Shown one piece after another: positions 19,687 to 28,958 of a stretch of DNA of 64,000 nucleotides. A program made the position numbers and the translations under genes. The notes beneath the pieces are model-generated. The model had not been told where the DNA came from. It worked only from the letters and a program-made list of their open reading frames with translations, and did not search any database. Numbering within the stretch: position 1 is the first letter of the stretch; each line of letters begins with the position of its first letter. Origin of the DNA: Paramagnetospirillum magnetotacticum MS-1 (lineage in GTDB: Bacteria > Pseudomonadota > Alphaproteobacteria > Rhodospirillales > Magnetospirillaceae); assembly GCF_000829825.1 (NCBI RefSeq), contig NZ_JXSL01000009.1, forward strand, positions 230,138-294,137, read 5' to 3'.

Positions 19687-20537
19687 AAAGCCCCGCCCTG
19701 GTGCAGTTTTTGGCCCAGCGGCCGCGTCTGCGGCTGCTGGCTTACCGCCTGCTGGGCAGTACCGCCGATGCCGAGGACGTGGTTCAGGACGCCTGGCTGA
19801 AATGGAATCTGGTGGCCGACAGTGTGGAGGAACCCGCCGCCTTTCTCACCACCCAGGTCACCAGGCTGGCCATTGACCGGTTGCGCAAGGATCAGCGCCG
19901 CGCCCGTCTTGGCGCCCAATGGCTGCCCGACCCCTGGGTGGAAATGGTGGAACCGGGCGAGGCCGATCTGTCCACCGGACTGTTGCTGCTGCTGGAGCGC
20001 CTGACGCCGGATCAGCGGGCGGTCTATGTTCTTCGCGAAGCCATGGATCTGGATTTCGCCGACATCGCCGCCACCTTGGGCAAGAGCGTCGCCACATGCC
20101 GCCAGATCATGAGCCGGGCCCGTGCCGCGCTCAAAGGCGAGGTGCGCTTCGACTGGGATGCGGCCCAGACCGCCACCCTGGTGCGGCGCTTCGCCGCCGC
20201 CTGCGACCAGCGCGACTACGGCGCCCTGGTTTCGCTTTTGGGAACGGAATCGCGCCTGATCAGCGATGGGGGCGCCAAGGTCAAGTCCGCCCGCAATCCC
20301 ATCTTGGGGCCCGACCGCATCGCCCGCTTTCTGCTGGGTGTGCGCCGCAAGTTCCAGCCCGCCGACTTCACCTTCCGCATGGCCGAGGTCAACGGCCTGC
20401 CCGCCCTGGTCGGCGAAGCCCAGGGCACAGCCCGCTGGGTCCTCACTTTCGGCTGCGCCCAGGGGCGCATCGGCGGAGTCTATTTGCTGGCCGATCCCGA
20501 CCGGCTGCCCTATTCCACCATCTCGTCGTCGGTATAA
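19674..20537 (+). CDS. ECF41-family RNA polymerase sigma factor
   Basis: About 287 residues. The sigma-2 region (ADAEDVVQDAWLKW) is followed by the linker motif W83-LPDP typical of ECF41, the sigma-4 HTH (ADIAATLGKSVATCRQIMSRAR) and a SnoaL-like C-terminal extension carrying D198-G-G-A-K, a variant of the ECF41 DGGGK motif. In this group the extension controls activity in place of a separate anti-sigma factor. It starts at ATG 19674, in the second copy of the tandem duplication. It is expressed with the AhpD-like gene from an ECF41-type promoter. The 3' end overlaps serB (opposite strand) by 28 bases. Confidence 0.92.
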   Translation: MAEGQSPALVQFLAQRPRLRLLAYRLLGSTADAEDVVQDAWLKWNLVADSVEEPAAFLTTQVTRLAIDRLRKDQRRARLGAQWLPDPWVEMVEPGEADLSTGLLLLLERLTPDQRAVYVLREAMDLDFADIAATLGKSVATCRQIMSRARAALKGEVRFDWDAAQTATLVRRFAAACDQRDYGALVSLLGTESRLISDGGAKVKSARNPILGPDRIARFLLGVRRKFQPADFTFRMAEVNGLPALVGEAQGTARWVLTFGCAQGRIGGVYLLADPDRLPYSTISSSV

Positions 20538-21406
20538 CCCTGGGCGTAGAGCAGGGTGACCAGATCGCCGTGATCGACGCGCACGCGCGCCTCGGCGGCC
20601 ACCACCGGCTTGGCGTGGAAAGCCACGCCCAAACCGGCGGCGCGCAGCATGTCCAGATCATTGGCGCCATCGCCCACCGCCACCGCCAATTCCGGCGTGA
20701 TGCCAAGCTCGGCCGACACGGCGTTGAGCGTGGCCAACTTGGTCTCGCGGCCGATGATGGTGTCACCGACCTGACCGGTCAGTCGACCGTTCTCGACCAT
20801 CAGTTCATTGGCGATGTCGCGGTGGAAGCCGCAGGATTCGCGGACCTTGGTGGTGAAGAACTTGAACCCGCCCGAGACCAACACGGCATAGGCCCCGTGC
20901 TTGACCATGGTGCGCACCAGCTTGTGAGCGCCCGGCGTGAATTCGGTGCGGTCCCAGGTCTTTTGCAGGCAGTCTTCCGACAGGTCCTTGAGCAGGCCGA
21001 CGCGTTCACGCAAAGCGGCCTCGAAGCCGATCTCGCCATTCATGGCGCGCGCGGTGATGCGCGCGATGTGATCTTTGAGCCCCGCGAAATCGGCCAGTTC
21101 GTCCAGGGTCTCGCCGATGACCATGGTGGAATCCATGTCGGCGACCAGCAGCTTCTTGCGCCGCCCCTCGGCCTTCTGGGCGACCACGTCCACGCTCCAG
21201 CCCTCGAGGATGCGGGCCGCCACCTGATCGGCCTCGCGCGGGTCCAGTTCGGAAAAGTCCAGGTCGCAGGCGTGTTCCGGGCTCAGCCACCGGGCCTGCC
21301 CCACCTCGGCGCCCAAGGCCCGGAGCGCGCCGCGCACCTCGAAGACCAGCGAGGAATCAAGCCCCTCTCCACCATGTCCGGCGATCAGGGTCAGAACGTT
21401 GATCAT
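20510..21406 (-). CDS. serB: Phosphoserine phosphatase
   Basis: About 298 residues. Releases serine from phosphoserine, the last step of serine synthesis. The HAD nucleophile motif is D90-M-D92-S-T, with SGGFKFF for motif 2 and VGDGANDLDML for motif 4. An ACT-like N-terminal region (about 1-80) precedes the HAD core. ATG 21406 has AAGGA upstream; the longer in-frame extension to 21619 runs into the divergent DUF1015 gene and is rejected. The last 28 bases are antisense to the end of the ECF41 gene. Confidence 0.95.
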   Translation of the reverse strand: MINVLTLIAGHGGEGLDSSLVFEVRGALRALGAEVGQARWLSPEHACDLDFSELDPREADQVAARILEGWSVDVVAQKAEGRRKKLLVADMDSTMVIGETLDELADFAGLKDHIARITARAMNGEIGFEAALRERVGLLKDLSEDCLQKTWDRTEFTPGAHKLVRTMVKHGAYAVLVSGGFKFFTTKVRESCGFHRDIANELMVENGRLTGQVGDTIIGRETKLATLNAVSAELGITPELAVAVGDGANDLDMLRAAGLGVAFHAKPVVAAEARVRVDHGDLVTLLYAQGYTDDEMVE

Positions 21407-21543
21407 GGTGCGTCCTTGGAGGAGAAGGGAAAAACGGTCCCGTTTACTGCACCGCAACACGGCTTGGCAAGCATGAAGCCCTTGGCTGATGCCTTGGCGA
21501 GGGATAAACCTGTGGGCGACGTCATTGCTTCGGGAGGTCCAAA

Positions 21544-22779
21544 GTGTCCGTGCCGCTGCTCCGCCCCTTTCCCGGCCTGCGCCCCACATCCTTGACCGCG
21601 TCCCAGGTGGCCGCACCACCCTATGACGTGTTGTCCTCTGACGAGGCCCGCGAGATGGCTTTGGGCAAGCCCCATTCCTTCCTGCACGTCTCCAAGCCCG
21701 AGATTGATCTGCCCCCCGGCACTGATGTTTACGCCCCCGCCGTCTATGCCAAGGCGGCGGAGAATCTGAAAGCCATGGCGGCGGCGGGCGTGCTGGTCAG
21801 GGATGCCAAGCCCTGCTTTTACGTCTACCGCCTGAAGATGGGCAGCCATGTCCAGACCGGCATCGTCGGCGGCGGCTCGGTGGCGGCCTATGATGCCAAC
21901 CGCATCCGCAAGCATGAATTCACCCGGCCCGACAAGGAAGACGACCGCGTCCGCCAGATCGATGCCTGCGACGCCCAGACCGGCCCTGTCCTGCTGGCGC
22001 ACCGCGACACGCCGGAACTGGCCGCCGTCATCAAGGCGGTGACCGCCGCCCCGCCCGCCTATTCGGTCACCGCCGCCGACGGCATCGTCCATACCCTGTG
22101 GGTGATGGATAACGAAGCGCAGATCCAGACGGTAACCCGCTCCTTCGATGCCATGGAGGCGGTCTATATCGCCGACGGCCATCACCGCTCGGCCGCCGCG
22201 TCGCGGGTCGCGGCGGCCCGGCGTCAGGGCAACGCAGACGGGGCTTGTGAATCGTTCCTAGTGGTGACCTTTCCCATCCATGAGATGAAGATCTTCGACT
22301 ACAACCGGGTGGTCAAAGACCTGGGCGGCCTGACATCCCAGGCTTTCCTCAAGGCGCTGGATTCCGAGTTCACAGTGGAGCCCAGCCCCGAACAGGCCCG
22401 CCCCGCCCATTCCCGCCAGTTCGGCCTGTACATCGAGGGCCGGTGGTACCGGCTGGGGATCAAGAATCCGCCCCCCGCCGATCCCGTCGCCCGCCTCGAC
22501 GTCAGCCTGCTGTCCGACCGCCTGCTGGGGCCGGTGCTGGGCATCCATGACCTCAGAAAGGACAAGCGCGTCGACTTCGTGGGCGGCAAGCGCGGTCTGT
22601 CCGAGTTGGAGCGCCGCGTCGATTCGGGCGAGATGGCCTGCGCCTTCGCCCTGTTTCCCACCCAAATGGAGGATCTGGTGGCCGTGGCCGATTCCAATCA
22701 GGTGATGCCGCCCAAATCCACCTGGTTCGAGCCCAAATTGGCCGATGGGCTGGTCAGCTATCCTTTGGACTGGCGGTAG
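21544..22779 (+). CDS. DUF1015 family protein
   Basis: About 411 residues. Conserved DUF1015 segments are visible: RPFPGLRP at the start, VAAPPYDVLSSDEAR, NP-like HVSKPEID, YIADGHHRSAAA and the QVMPPKSTWFEPKL end. The family is widespread next to serine/3-phosphoglycerate metabolism genes, and here serB is divergently adjacent. The family includes ATP-dependent serine kinase-like members (SbnI-related), so a serine-linked role is plausible but inferred. It starts at GTG 21544 after GGGAGGT. Confidence 0.85.
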   Translation: MSVPLLRPFPGLRPTSLTASQVAAPPYDVLSSDEAREMALGKPHSFLHVSKPEIDLPPGTDVYAPAVYAKAAENLKAMAAAGVLVRDAKPCFYVYRLKMGSHVQTGIVGGGSVAAYDANRIRKHEFTRPDKEDDRVRQIDACDAQTGPVLLAHRDTPELAAVIKAVTAAPPAYSVTAADGIVHTLWVMDNEAQIQTVTRSFDAMEAVYIADGHHRSAAASRVAAARRQGNADGACESFLVVTFPIHEMKIFDYNRVVKDLGGLTSQAFLKALDSEFTVEPSPEQARPAHSRQFGLYIEGRWYRLGIKNPPPADPVARLDVSLLSDRLLGPVLGIHDLRKDKRVDFVGGKRGLSELERRVDSGEMACAFALFPTQMEDLVAVADSNQVMPPKSTWFEPKLADGLVSYPLDWR

Positions 22780-22841
22780 CGCGTCCTGGGCGAATGACCT
22801 TATATAAGAACGCCTTTTTCCTCCTGTTTAAGCGGGTAGCC

Positions 22842-24245
22842 ATGACCACGTCCCTGAAGATCCTCGCCGCCGCCCTTGCCCTGGTGATTCTCGTGCCCGC
22901 CGCCCAGGCCCAAACCCAGGTCGTGCCGACCTCGCGCGAGCAGGTGAAACTGACCTTCGCGCCGGTGGCCCGTCAGGTGGCGCCCGCCGTGGTCAATATC
23001 TATACCAAGCGGGTGGTCAGGGCCGCCGCCTCGCCCATGTTCGCCGATCCCTTCTTCCGCCGCTTCTTCGGTGATGTGCCGGGCATGAGCCAGGACCGGG
23101 TGCAGCGCTCTCTGGGCTCGGGCGTGATGATCGGGGCCGACGGCACGGTGGTCACCAACCACCACGTCATCAAGGACGCCGACGAGGTCACCGTGATCCT
23201 CTCCGACCGCCGCGAATTCGAGGCCCGCATCGTCGGCTCGGACGAGCGCACCGATCTGGCGGTGCTCAAGATCGACGGCGGAAAAGAGAGCTTTCCCACC
23301 CTGGTTCTGGGCGATTCCGACGCCATCGAGGTGGGCGACGTGGTGCTGGCCGTGGGCAATCCGTTCGGCGTTGGCCAGACGGTGACCCAGGGCATCATCT
23401 CGGCCCTGGCGCGCACCAATGTGGGCGTGTCCGACGTGCAAAGCTTCATCCAGACCGATGCCGCCATCAATCCCGGCAATTCCGGCGGCGCCCTGGTGGA
23501 TCTGCAAGGCCGCCTGATCGGCATCAACAGCGCCATCTATTCCAAGGACGGCGGCTCCAACGGCATCGGCTTCGCCATTCCCACCGCCCTGGTCCGGCAG
23601 GTGACCACCTCCATCGCCAAGGGCGGCAAGGTGGTGCGGCCCTGGCTGGGCGCATCGGGTCAGGCGGTAACCGCCGATCTGGCCCAGGCCATGAAGCTTC
23701 CCCGGCCCGTGGGCGTGCTGGTCAACCATATCAGCCCCGATTCCCCCGCCCAGCGGGCCGGTCTGGCCGATGGCGACGTGATCGTCGCGGTGGAAGGACG
23801 CGAGGTTGACGATACCGAAGGCATGCGTTTTCGCCTCGCCACCCTGGCCATCGGCTCGGAGGCGCGCCTTACCGTGTTACGGGGCGGCGTGGAACGGATT
23901 CTGACCGTCCGTCTGGTGGCGCCCCCGGAAAACCCGCCCCGCGACAAAACCGAGATCAACGGCCGCAACCCCTTTTCCGGCACGACCCTGGTCAATCTCA
24001 ACCCGGCCCTGGCCGAGGAACTGGGCATCAATTCCAGCCTGACCGGCGTGATGATCCTGGCCATCAAGCGTGGCTCGGTGGCCAACCGCCTGGGGCTGCA
24101 GCCCGGCGACATGCTGATCAAGATCAACGAACGCGCCATTGCCAGCGTCGCCGACGCCCGCCGGTCGCTGGACGCCGAATCGGCCCGCTGGGCCATCACC
24201 ATCAAGCGTAACGGCGAGGTGATGAGCTTGGTCCTGGGCGGATGA
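22842..24245 (+). CDS. Periplasmic HtrA/Do-type serine protease
   Basis: About 467 residues. Signal peptide (about 1-23, ending AQA). Trypsin-like domain with His in NHHVIKDADEV, Asp in TDLAVLKI and Ser in NPGNSGGALV, then two PDZ domains (about 270-360 and 385-465). Acts in envelope protein quality control. ATG 22842 gives a clean signal peptide; ATG 22794 would add 16 residues rich in Phe. The stop overlaps the rarA start (ATGA). A second HtrA-type gene is at 34417. Confidence 0.9.
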   Translation: MTTSLKILAAALALVILVPAAQAQTQVVPTSREQVKLTFAPVARQVAPAVVNIYTKRVVRAAASPMFADPFFRRFFGDVPGMSQDRVQRSLGSGVMIGADGTVVTNHHVIKDADEVTVILSDRREFEARIVGSDERTDLAVLKIDGGKESFPTLVLGDSDAIEVGDVVLAVGNPFGVGQTVTQGIISALARTNVGVSDVQSFIQTDAAINPGNSGGALVDLQGRLIGINSAIYSKDGGSNGIGFAIPTALVRQVTTSIAKGGKVVRPWLGASGQAVTADLAQAMKLPRPVGVLVNHISPDSPAQRAGLADGDVIVAVEGREVDDTEGMRFRLATLAIGSEARLTVLRGGVERILTVRLVAPPENPPRDKTEINGRNPFSGTTLVNLNPALAEELGINSSLTGVMILAIKRGSVANRLGLQPGDMLIKINERAIASVADARRSLDAESARWAITIKRNGEVMSLVLGG

Positions 24246-25534
24246 GTTCCCTTTTCGACACCCCTTCCAGCGACAAGCCCCTGGCCGAACGCCTGAGGCC
24301 GGGGGCCCTGGACGAGGTGGTGGGGCAAGGCCATCTGCTGGCCGCCACCGCACCCCTGGGCCGCATGCTGGCGGCGGGGCGTCTGGCCTCGGTGATCCTG
24401 TGGGGACCGCCCGGCTGCGGCAAGACCACCATCGCCCGGCTACTGGCGGAAAAGGTCGGTCTCTATTTCGAGCCGCTGTCGGCCGTCTTCTCCGGCGTCG
24501 CCGATCTGCGCAAGGTGTTCGACGCCGCCGAAAAGAGAAAGCAGACCGGTCGGTCGACATTGCTGTTCGTGGACGAAATCCACCGTTTCAACCGGGCGCA
24601 GCAGGACGGCTTCCTGCCCTATGTGGAAAACGGCACCGTGGTTCTGGTGGGTGCGACCACCGAGAACCCATCCTTCGAACTGAACGGAGCGCTACTGTCA
24701 CGCTGTCAGGTCCTGGTCCTGCACCGCCTGGACGACGGGGCGCTGGAAGACCTTCTGGTCAAGGCCGAGGCTGATCTGGGCCGCGCCCTGCCCCTGGATG
24801 CGGATGCCCGCGCCGCCATGCGCGCCATGGCCGATGGCGACGGCCGCTATCTGCTCAATCTGGCCGAGGATCTGGCCATGCTGCCGCCCGAGCCGGTGCT
24901 GGACGCCGCCGGTCTGGCCCAAGCGGTGCAGCGGCGCGCGCCCGCCTATGACAAGGACCGCGAAGGCCATTACAACCTGATCAGCGCGTTGCACAAGAGC
25001 TTGCGCGGCTCGGACACCGACGCGGCGCTCTATTGGATGGCCCGCATGCTGGAAGGCGGCGAGGACCCGCTGTTCATCGCCCGCCGTCTGACCCGCTTTG
25101 CCGTCGAAGATATCGGTCTGGCCGATCCGCAGGCCGTCACCCAGGCCATCGCCGCCTGGGATGTCTATGAGCGGTTGGGCAGCCCCGAGGGCGAACTGGC
25201 GCTCGCCCAACTGGTGATCTATCTGGGCACGGCGCCCAAGTCCAACGCCGCCTATATGGCCTATAAGGCGGCCAGGAAGGCGGCCAAGACCACCGGCTCG
25301 GCCGCGCCGCCCATGCATATCCTGAACGCGCCCACCAAGATGATGAAGGACCTTGGCTATTCCAAGGGCTACCAGTACGACCACGACGACCCGGACGGCT
25401 TCTCGGGCCAGAACTACTTCCCCGACGCCATGGAACGGATCCGCTTCTATAAGCCGGTCGAGCGCGGCTTCGAGCGCGACATCAGGAAGCGGCTGGAATA
25501 CTGGGACCGGCTGCGCATGAAAAAGGGGGGCTGA
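24242..25534 (+). CDS. rarA: Replication-associated recombination protein A (MgsA/WRNIP1 type AAA+ ATPase)
   Basis: About 430 residues. AAA+ domain with Walker A GPPGCGKTT (55-63), Walker B FVDEIHRFN and sensor GATTENPSF, then the clamp-loader-like C-terminal tetramerisation part (YHHD-like YQYDHDDPDGF). Acts at stalled replication forks. The start overlaps the protease stop, so the genes are cotranscribed although functionally unrelated. The stop codon sits in the loop of a strong hairpin terminator. Confidence 0.95.
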   Translation: MSSLFDTPSSDKPLAERLRPGALDEVVGQGHLLAATAPLGRMLAAGRLASVILWGPPGCGKTTIARLLAEKVGLYFEPLSAVFSGVADLRKVFDAAEKRKQTGRSTLLFVDEIHRFNRAQQDGFLPYVENGTVVLVGATTENPSFELNGALLSRCQVLVLHRLDDGALEDLLVKAEADLGRALPLDADARAAMRAMADGDGRYLLNLAEDLAMLPPEPVLDAAGLAQAVQRRAPAYDKDREGHYNLISALHKSLRGSDTDAALYWMARMLEGGEDPLFIARRLTRFAVEDIGLADPQAVTQAIAAWDVYERLGSPEGELALAQLVIYLGTAPKSNAAYMAYKAARKAAKTTGSAAPPMHILNAPTKMMKDLGYSKGYQYDHDDPDGFSGQNYFPDAMERIRFYKPVERGFERDIRKRLEYWDRLRMKKGG

Positions 25535-25545
25535 AGCCCCCCTTT
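25522..25545 (-). terminator. Bidirectional intrinsic terminator between rarA and hpnJ
   Basis: AAAGGGGGGCT (25522-25532) pairs perfectly with AGCCCCCCTTT (25535-25545) around a 2-base nominal loop. On the minus strand it ends in TTTTT, so it terminates the hpn operon; on the plus strand it overlaps the rarA stop. Confidence 0.85.
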
Positions 25546-25569
25546 CCCATCATCGGCTCAAGGACCCGA

Positions 25570-27012
25570 TCAGCATTCCATCGGCTTGTTGCGAGTGCGC
25601 AGGAACTGGAAGAATTCGACGCCTTCACGCAGGCGGCGCTTCATCATGTCCCAATCCTGCAGCATCTCCCAGACGATCTCGCCGATCTTGGCGGGGCGGA
25701 AGTAGAAGGCCTTGTAGAACTCGGCCACGCCCTTGAAGATCTCCTCGGAGGTGAGGTCGGGATAGCTGAGCGCCGCCACCTGATAGCCGCCGCCGCCGGT
25801 CTCCTTCATCAGCAGTTCCTTGTCCTGCTTGAACCAGCCATTGGCGATGGCCTGCTCGTACAGTTCGGTGCCGGGATAGGGCGCGGCCATGGAGACCTGA
25901 AGGGTGCGGGGATTGACCTCCTTGGCGAAGGCCAGGGTCTGCTTGATGGTTTCCTTGGTCTCGCCCGGCAGGCCCAGGATGAAGGTGCCGTGCAAGACGA
26001 TGCCCAGTTCGTGGCAATCTTGGGAAAAGCGCTTGATGATGTCGATGCGCAGGCCCTTCCTGATGTTATTCAGGATTTCCTGCACGCCGGATTCGTAGCC
26101 GACCACCAGAACGCGCAAGCCATTGGCCTTCAGCACTTCCAGGGTCTTGCGCGGAATATTGGCCTTGGCGTTGCACGACCACGGCACACCCAGATGGCCG
26201 ATGCCCCTGGCGATCTCCTCGACCCGTTCGAGGTCGTCGGTGAAGGTGTCGTCGTCGAAGAAGAATTCGCGCACCTCGGGGAACATCTGACGGGCCAGCT
26301 TCACTTCCTCGATCACGCTGGCGGCGCTGCGGGCCCGGTAGACCCGGCCGCCGATGGTCTGCGGCCACAGGCAGAAGCTGCACTTGGACTTGCAGCCGCG
26401 CCCCGTATAGAAGGCCATATAGGGATGGCGGATATAGCCGATGAAGTAATCCTCGGGATTGAGGTCACGGCGATAGACCGGCCCCACATAGGGCAGGGCG
26501 TCCATGTCGTGGATCAAGGTGCGGTCCTTGGTATGGACCGGCTTGCCGTCCTCGCCCCGAAAGGTCAGTCCGTCGATCTCGGCGAAGGGCTTGCCCTCGG
26601 CCACCTCGACGATGGTGTAGTCGAATTCGTGCCGCGCTACGAAGTCCACGGCCTCGGACGCCATCAGCGACACTTCGGGTACCGTCGCCACATGGGCGCC
26701 GACCATGCCGATCATGATGTTGGGATTGGCGGCCTTGAAAGCCTCGGCCACCTTGCACTCGGAGGCATAGGTGGCGGCACCGGCATAGATCACCAGCAGC
26801 TCATAGTCCTTGGCCAGCTTCAGGCAGTCGTCCAGGGTCTTGCCCGAGGCCGGGGCGTCCACCAGCTTGGAGCCGGGAACCATGGCAGCCGGCTGGGCCA
26901 GCCAAGTGGGGTACCAGTTGGACTTGATCTCGCGCTTCGCCTGGAACCGGGCTCCGGCCCCCCCGTCATAACCATCGAAGGAGGGCGGATTGAGGAAAAG
27001 CGACTTCTTCAT
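25570..27012 (-). CDS. hpnJ: Hopanoid radical SAM enzyme HpnJ
   Basis: About 480 residues. N-terminal cobalamin-binding-like domain (about 60-190), then radical SAM core with GRGCKSKCSFC (CxxxCxxC, near 206-213). HpnJ converts the glucosamine unit of glucosaminyl bacteriohopanetetrol to the cyclopentane cyclitol ether head group by ring contraction. ATG 27012 overlaps the hpnI stop. It is the last gene of the hpnM-hpnI-hpnJ operon and is followed by a strong terminator. Confidence 0.92.
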   Translation of the reverse strand: MKKSLFLNPPSFDGYDGGAGARFQAKREIKSNWYPTWLAQPAAMVPGSKLVDAPASGKTLDDCLKLAKDYELLVIYAGAATYASECKVAEAFKAANPNIMIGMVGAHVATVPEVSLMASEAVDFVARHEFDYTIVEVAEGKPFAEIDGLTFRGEDGKPVHTKDRTLIHDMDALPYVGPVYRRDLNPEDYFIGYIRHPYMAFYTGRGCKSKCSFCLWPQTIGGRVYRARSAASVIEEVKLARQMFPEVREFFFDDDTFTDDLERVEEIARGIGHLGVPWSCNAKANIPRKTLEVLKANGLRVLVVGYESGVQEILNNIRKGLRIDIIKRFSQDCHELGIVLHGTFILGLPGETKETIKQTLAFAKEVNPRTLQVSMAAPYPGTELYEQAIANGWFKQDKELLMKETGGGGYQVAALSYPDLTSEEIFKGVAEFYKAFYFRPAKIGEIVWEMLQDWDMMKRRLREGVEFFQFLRTRNKPMEC

Positions 27013-28163
27013 GTCTGACTGCCTTCAACCTGATCAAGTGTACCGTCGGCGCGGACGGAAAATTTCCGGCCCCGCCATACCACAGTCCGTCCGCAACATG
27101 CGACAACATAGACGACGAACGACAGAATTTCCCGCAAGGCCAACAAACCAATCCCGGACCTGGGCAGGCTCAGCGCCCTCTCCTCGGTCCGGACCGCCCA
27201 CAAGCGACACGCCAGCGCCGACGACAGCGCCACCAGGGACGGCCACCACGCGCCGCCCGCCGCCACAGCCAGAGCCCCGAGGGCTAGTGGCTGCGTGATC
27301 ACCGAAGCCATGTAGGAAGTCCGGTCCACCGCCGCAATGGTCCGGCCCCAGCGAATCTCGTGATCGAGCAAAGTTTTGAACGAGTCCTCGTGAACGTTCA
27401 TGTCCACGGGCCGGGCCGCCAGGGCGATCTCCAGGCCCTGTTCACGGACCATGCGGCCCAGCACCCAGTCGTCGGCCAGCACATGGGACAGGGCGGCCAG
27501 CCCGCCGCCCTTTTCCAGTGCCTGGCGGCGCACCGCCATGGTGGCGCCGAAACAGCCATCCTTGCGCCCGATGGCGCGGGCCACCAGCGCGCCGGGCAGG
27601 AAACCGTGATTGATGCCCATGGCGCCCAGCGCGCTCCACAGACCCGCTTCCGGCCGTCCCACATAGAGGCAGGTGACGATTCCCACCTTGGGATCGGCGA
27701 AGGGCGCCGCCAGATCATCCAGGTAATGGGGACCGACCCGCACATCGCTGTCGGCAATGGCGATCACGTCGTGGCGCACCCGGGGCCACATATTGAGCAG
27801 GTTGCCCACTTTGAGATTGTGGCCGTGGCGGGTGGCATCGGCCACCACATCGATCTCCATCCCGTCAAGGTCGCGGGGCAGTTCCGCCACCACCTTCAAG
27901 GCGGGATCGGCGGGATCGGACACGCCGAACACCAGTTGGAACTGGGGGTAGTCCTGGCGAAGGCAGGATTCGAGATTCTCGGCCATGCCGTGTTCGGCCC
28001 CGCATAGGGGCTTCATCACCGAGATGGGCGGCCGGTCGACGGGAACGGGTTCCGGTTCACGCCGGAACCGGCGGACAAGCACCGCCGACGCCACCTGAAA
28101 CAGGCAGCCCGCCAAGGTCAGAGCGATCAGCAGCAGGGACAAACCCTGCCAGACGGTGGTCAT
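27009..28163 (-). CDS. hpnI: Hopanoid glycosyltransferase HpnI
   Basis: About 384 residues. N-terminal TM anchor (about 7-28), GT2 catalytic domain with PISVMKPLCG, DSDVRVGP (DxD-type) and the D.VLGRMVR acceptor motif, then C-terminal hydrophobic helices. It resembles ceramide glucosyltransferase (GT21), the described HpnI type, which transfers GlcNAc to bacteriohopanetetrol ahead of HpnK and HpnJ. The hpnK deacetylase gene is not in the window. The coding end overlaps hpnJ, and hpnM lies 4 bases upstream. Confidence 0.9.
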   Translation of the reverse strand: MTTVWQGLSLLLIALTLAGCLFQVASAVLVRRFRREPEPVPVDRPPISVMKPLCGAEHGMAENLESCLRQDYPQFQLVFGVSDPADPALKVVAELPRDLDGMEIDVVADATRHGHNLKVGNLLNMWPRVRHDVIAIADSDVRVGPHYLDDLAAPFADPKVGIVTCLYVGRPEAGLWSALGAMGINHGFLPGALVARAIGRKDGCFGATMAVRRQALEKGGGLAALSHVLADDWVLGRMVREQGLEIALAARPVDMNVHEDSFKTLLDHEIRWGRTIAAVDRTSYMASVITQPLALGALAVAAGGAWWPSLVALSSALACRLWAVRTEERALSLPRSGIGLLALREILSFVVYVVACCGRTVVWRGRKFSVRADGTLDQVEGSQT

Positions 28164-28167
28164 GGTT

Positions 28168-28776
28168 TTACCGGTCCAAGGCCGCGGTCTGCTTTTCCAG
28201 GATATCGATCAGGCCACCCAGCCCTTTGGAGCGGAAGATGGAGCCGAATTCCGAGCGCCGCACCGCCACCTGGCTGACGGTGCCCTCGAACAGCACATCG
28301 ACGATGCGCCACTGCCCCTGGTCCTGGCGCATGACGTAATCGATCTGGGTGGGATCGCCGTTCTTAGGCACCAGCCAAGAGGGAACGACCACCGCGCCAC
28401 CGGCGGACGGGCGTTGCTCGCCCACCTCGAACCGCTCGCCGCTCCACTCGTTGAACTGGGCGGCGTAGGTGGCCACGGAAAAATTGGAATAGGCCTCGGC
28501 CAGTTTCGCCGCATCTTCCGGCGCCAGCTTGGTTGCGGCGGTGCCCAGCGTGCTCTTGGTCATGGAGGCCATGTCATAGGCGTCGGCCACTGCGGGACGC
28601 ATCTTTTCGGCGCGGCCCTTGAAGCCCAGCTTGGCTCCACCTTTCATGGACTCGAGAAGCCGGTCGCTGAACGTGCGGATGACAGCCTCAGGTCCGGCGC
28701 CCTGCGCCGCGGAGGGCTCCGCCATGCCGACGCAGAGAAACAACGCCATCATCGAAACGGCAATAAACCAACGCAT
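28168..28776 (-). CDS. hpnM: Hopanoid-associated MlaC/Ttg2D-like periplasmic protein HpnM
   Basis: About 202 residues. Signal peptide (about 1-26, ending SAA) and a lipid-binding MlaC/toluene-tolerance fold: LESMKGG, YDMASMTKSTLG, LAEAYSNFSVATYAAQFNEW, and the C-terminal WRIVDVLFEGTVSQVAVRRSEF, characteristic of this family. Probably carries hopanoids or phospholipids between membranes with an RND partner (HpnN) that is not in the window. The start is ATG 28776; the longer reading needs a TTG. It is the first gene of the hpnM-hpnI-hpnJ operon. Confidence 0.88.
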   Translation of the reverse strand: MRWFIAVSMMALFLCVGMAEPSAAQGAGPEAVIRTFSDRLLESMKGGAKLGFKGRAEKMRPAVADAYDMASMTKSTLGTAATKLAPEDAAKLAEAYSNFSVATYAAQFNEWSGERFEVGEQRPSAGGAVVVPSWLVPKNGDPTQIDYVMRQDQGQWRIVDVLFEGTVSQVAVRRSEFGSIFRSKGLGGLIDILEKQTAALDR

Positions 28777-28958
28777 GCCACCCTCTCCCAAAACACCGGA
28801 ACATCCAAGCGGAGCGTCCCCAGTGACCCTGCCATACCATATTGCCCCAAGACGGGCTAGCGCGCACCCTTGGCTTCCGTCTGGCTTGACGCCCCAGAGT
28901 AGACGAGCCGCCTCAACTATGGAATTCTGCTGAGGGGATTGAAGGGGAAAATGGGATC

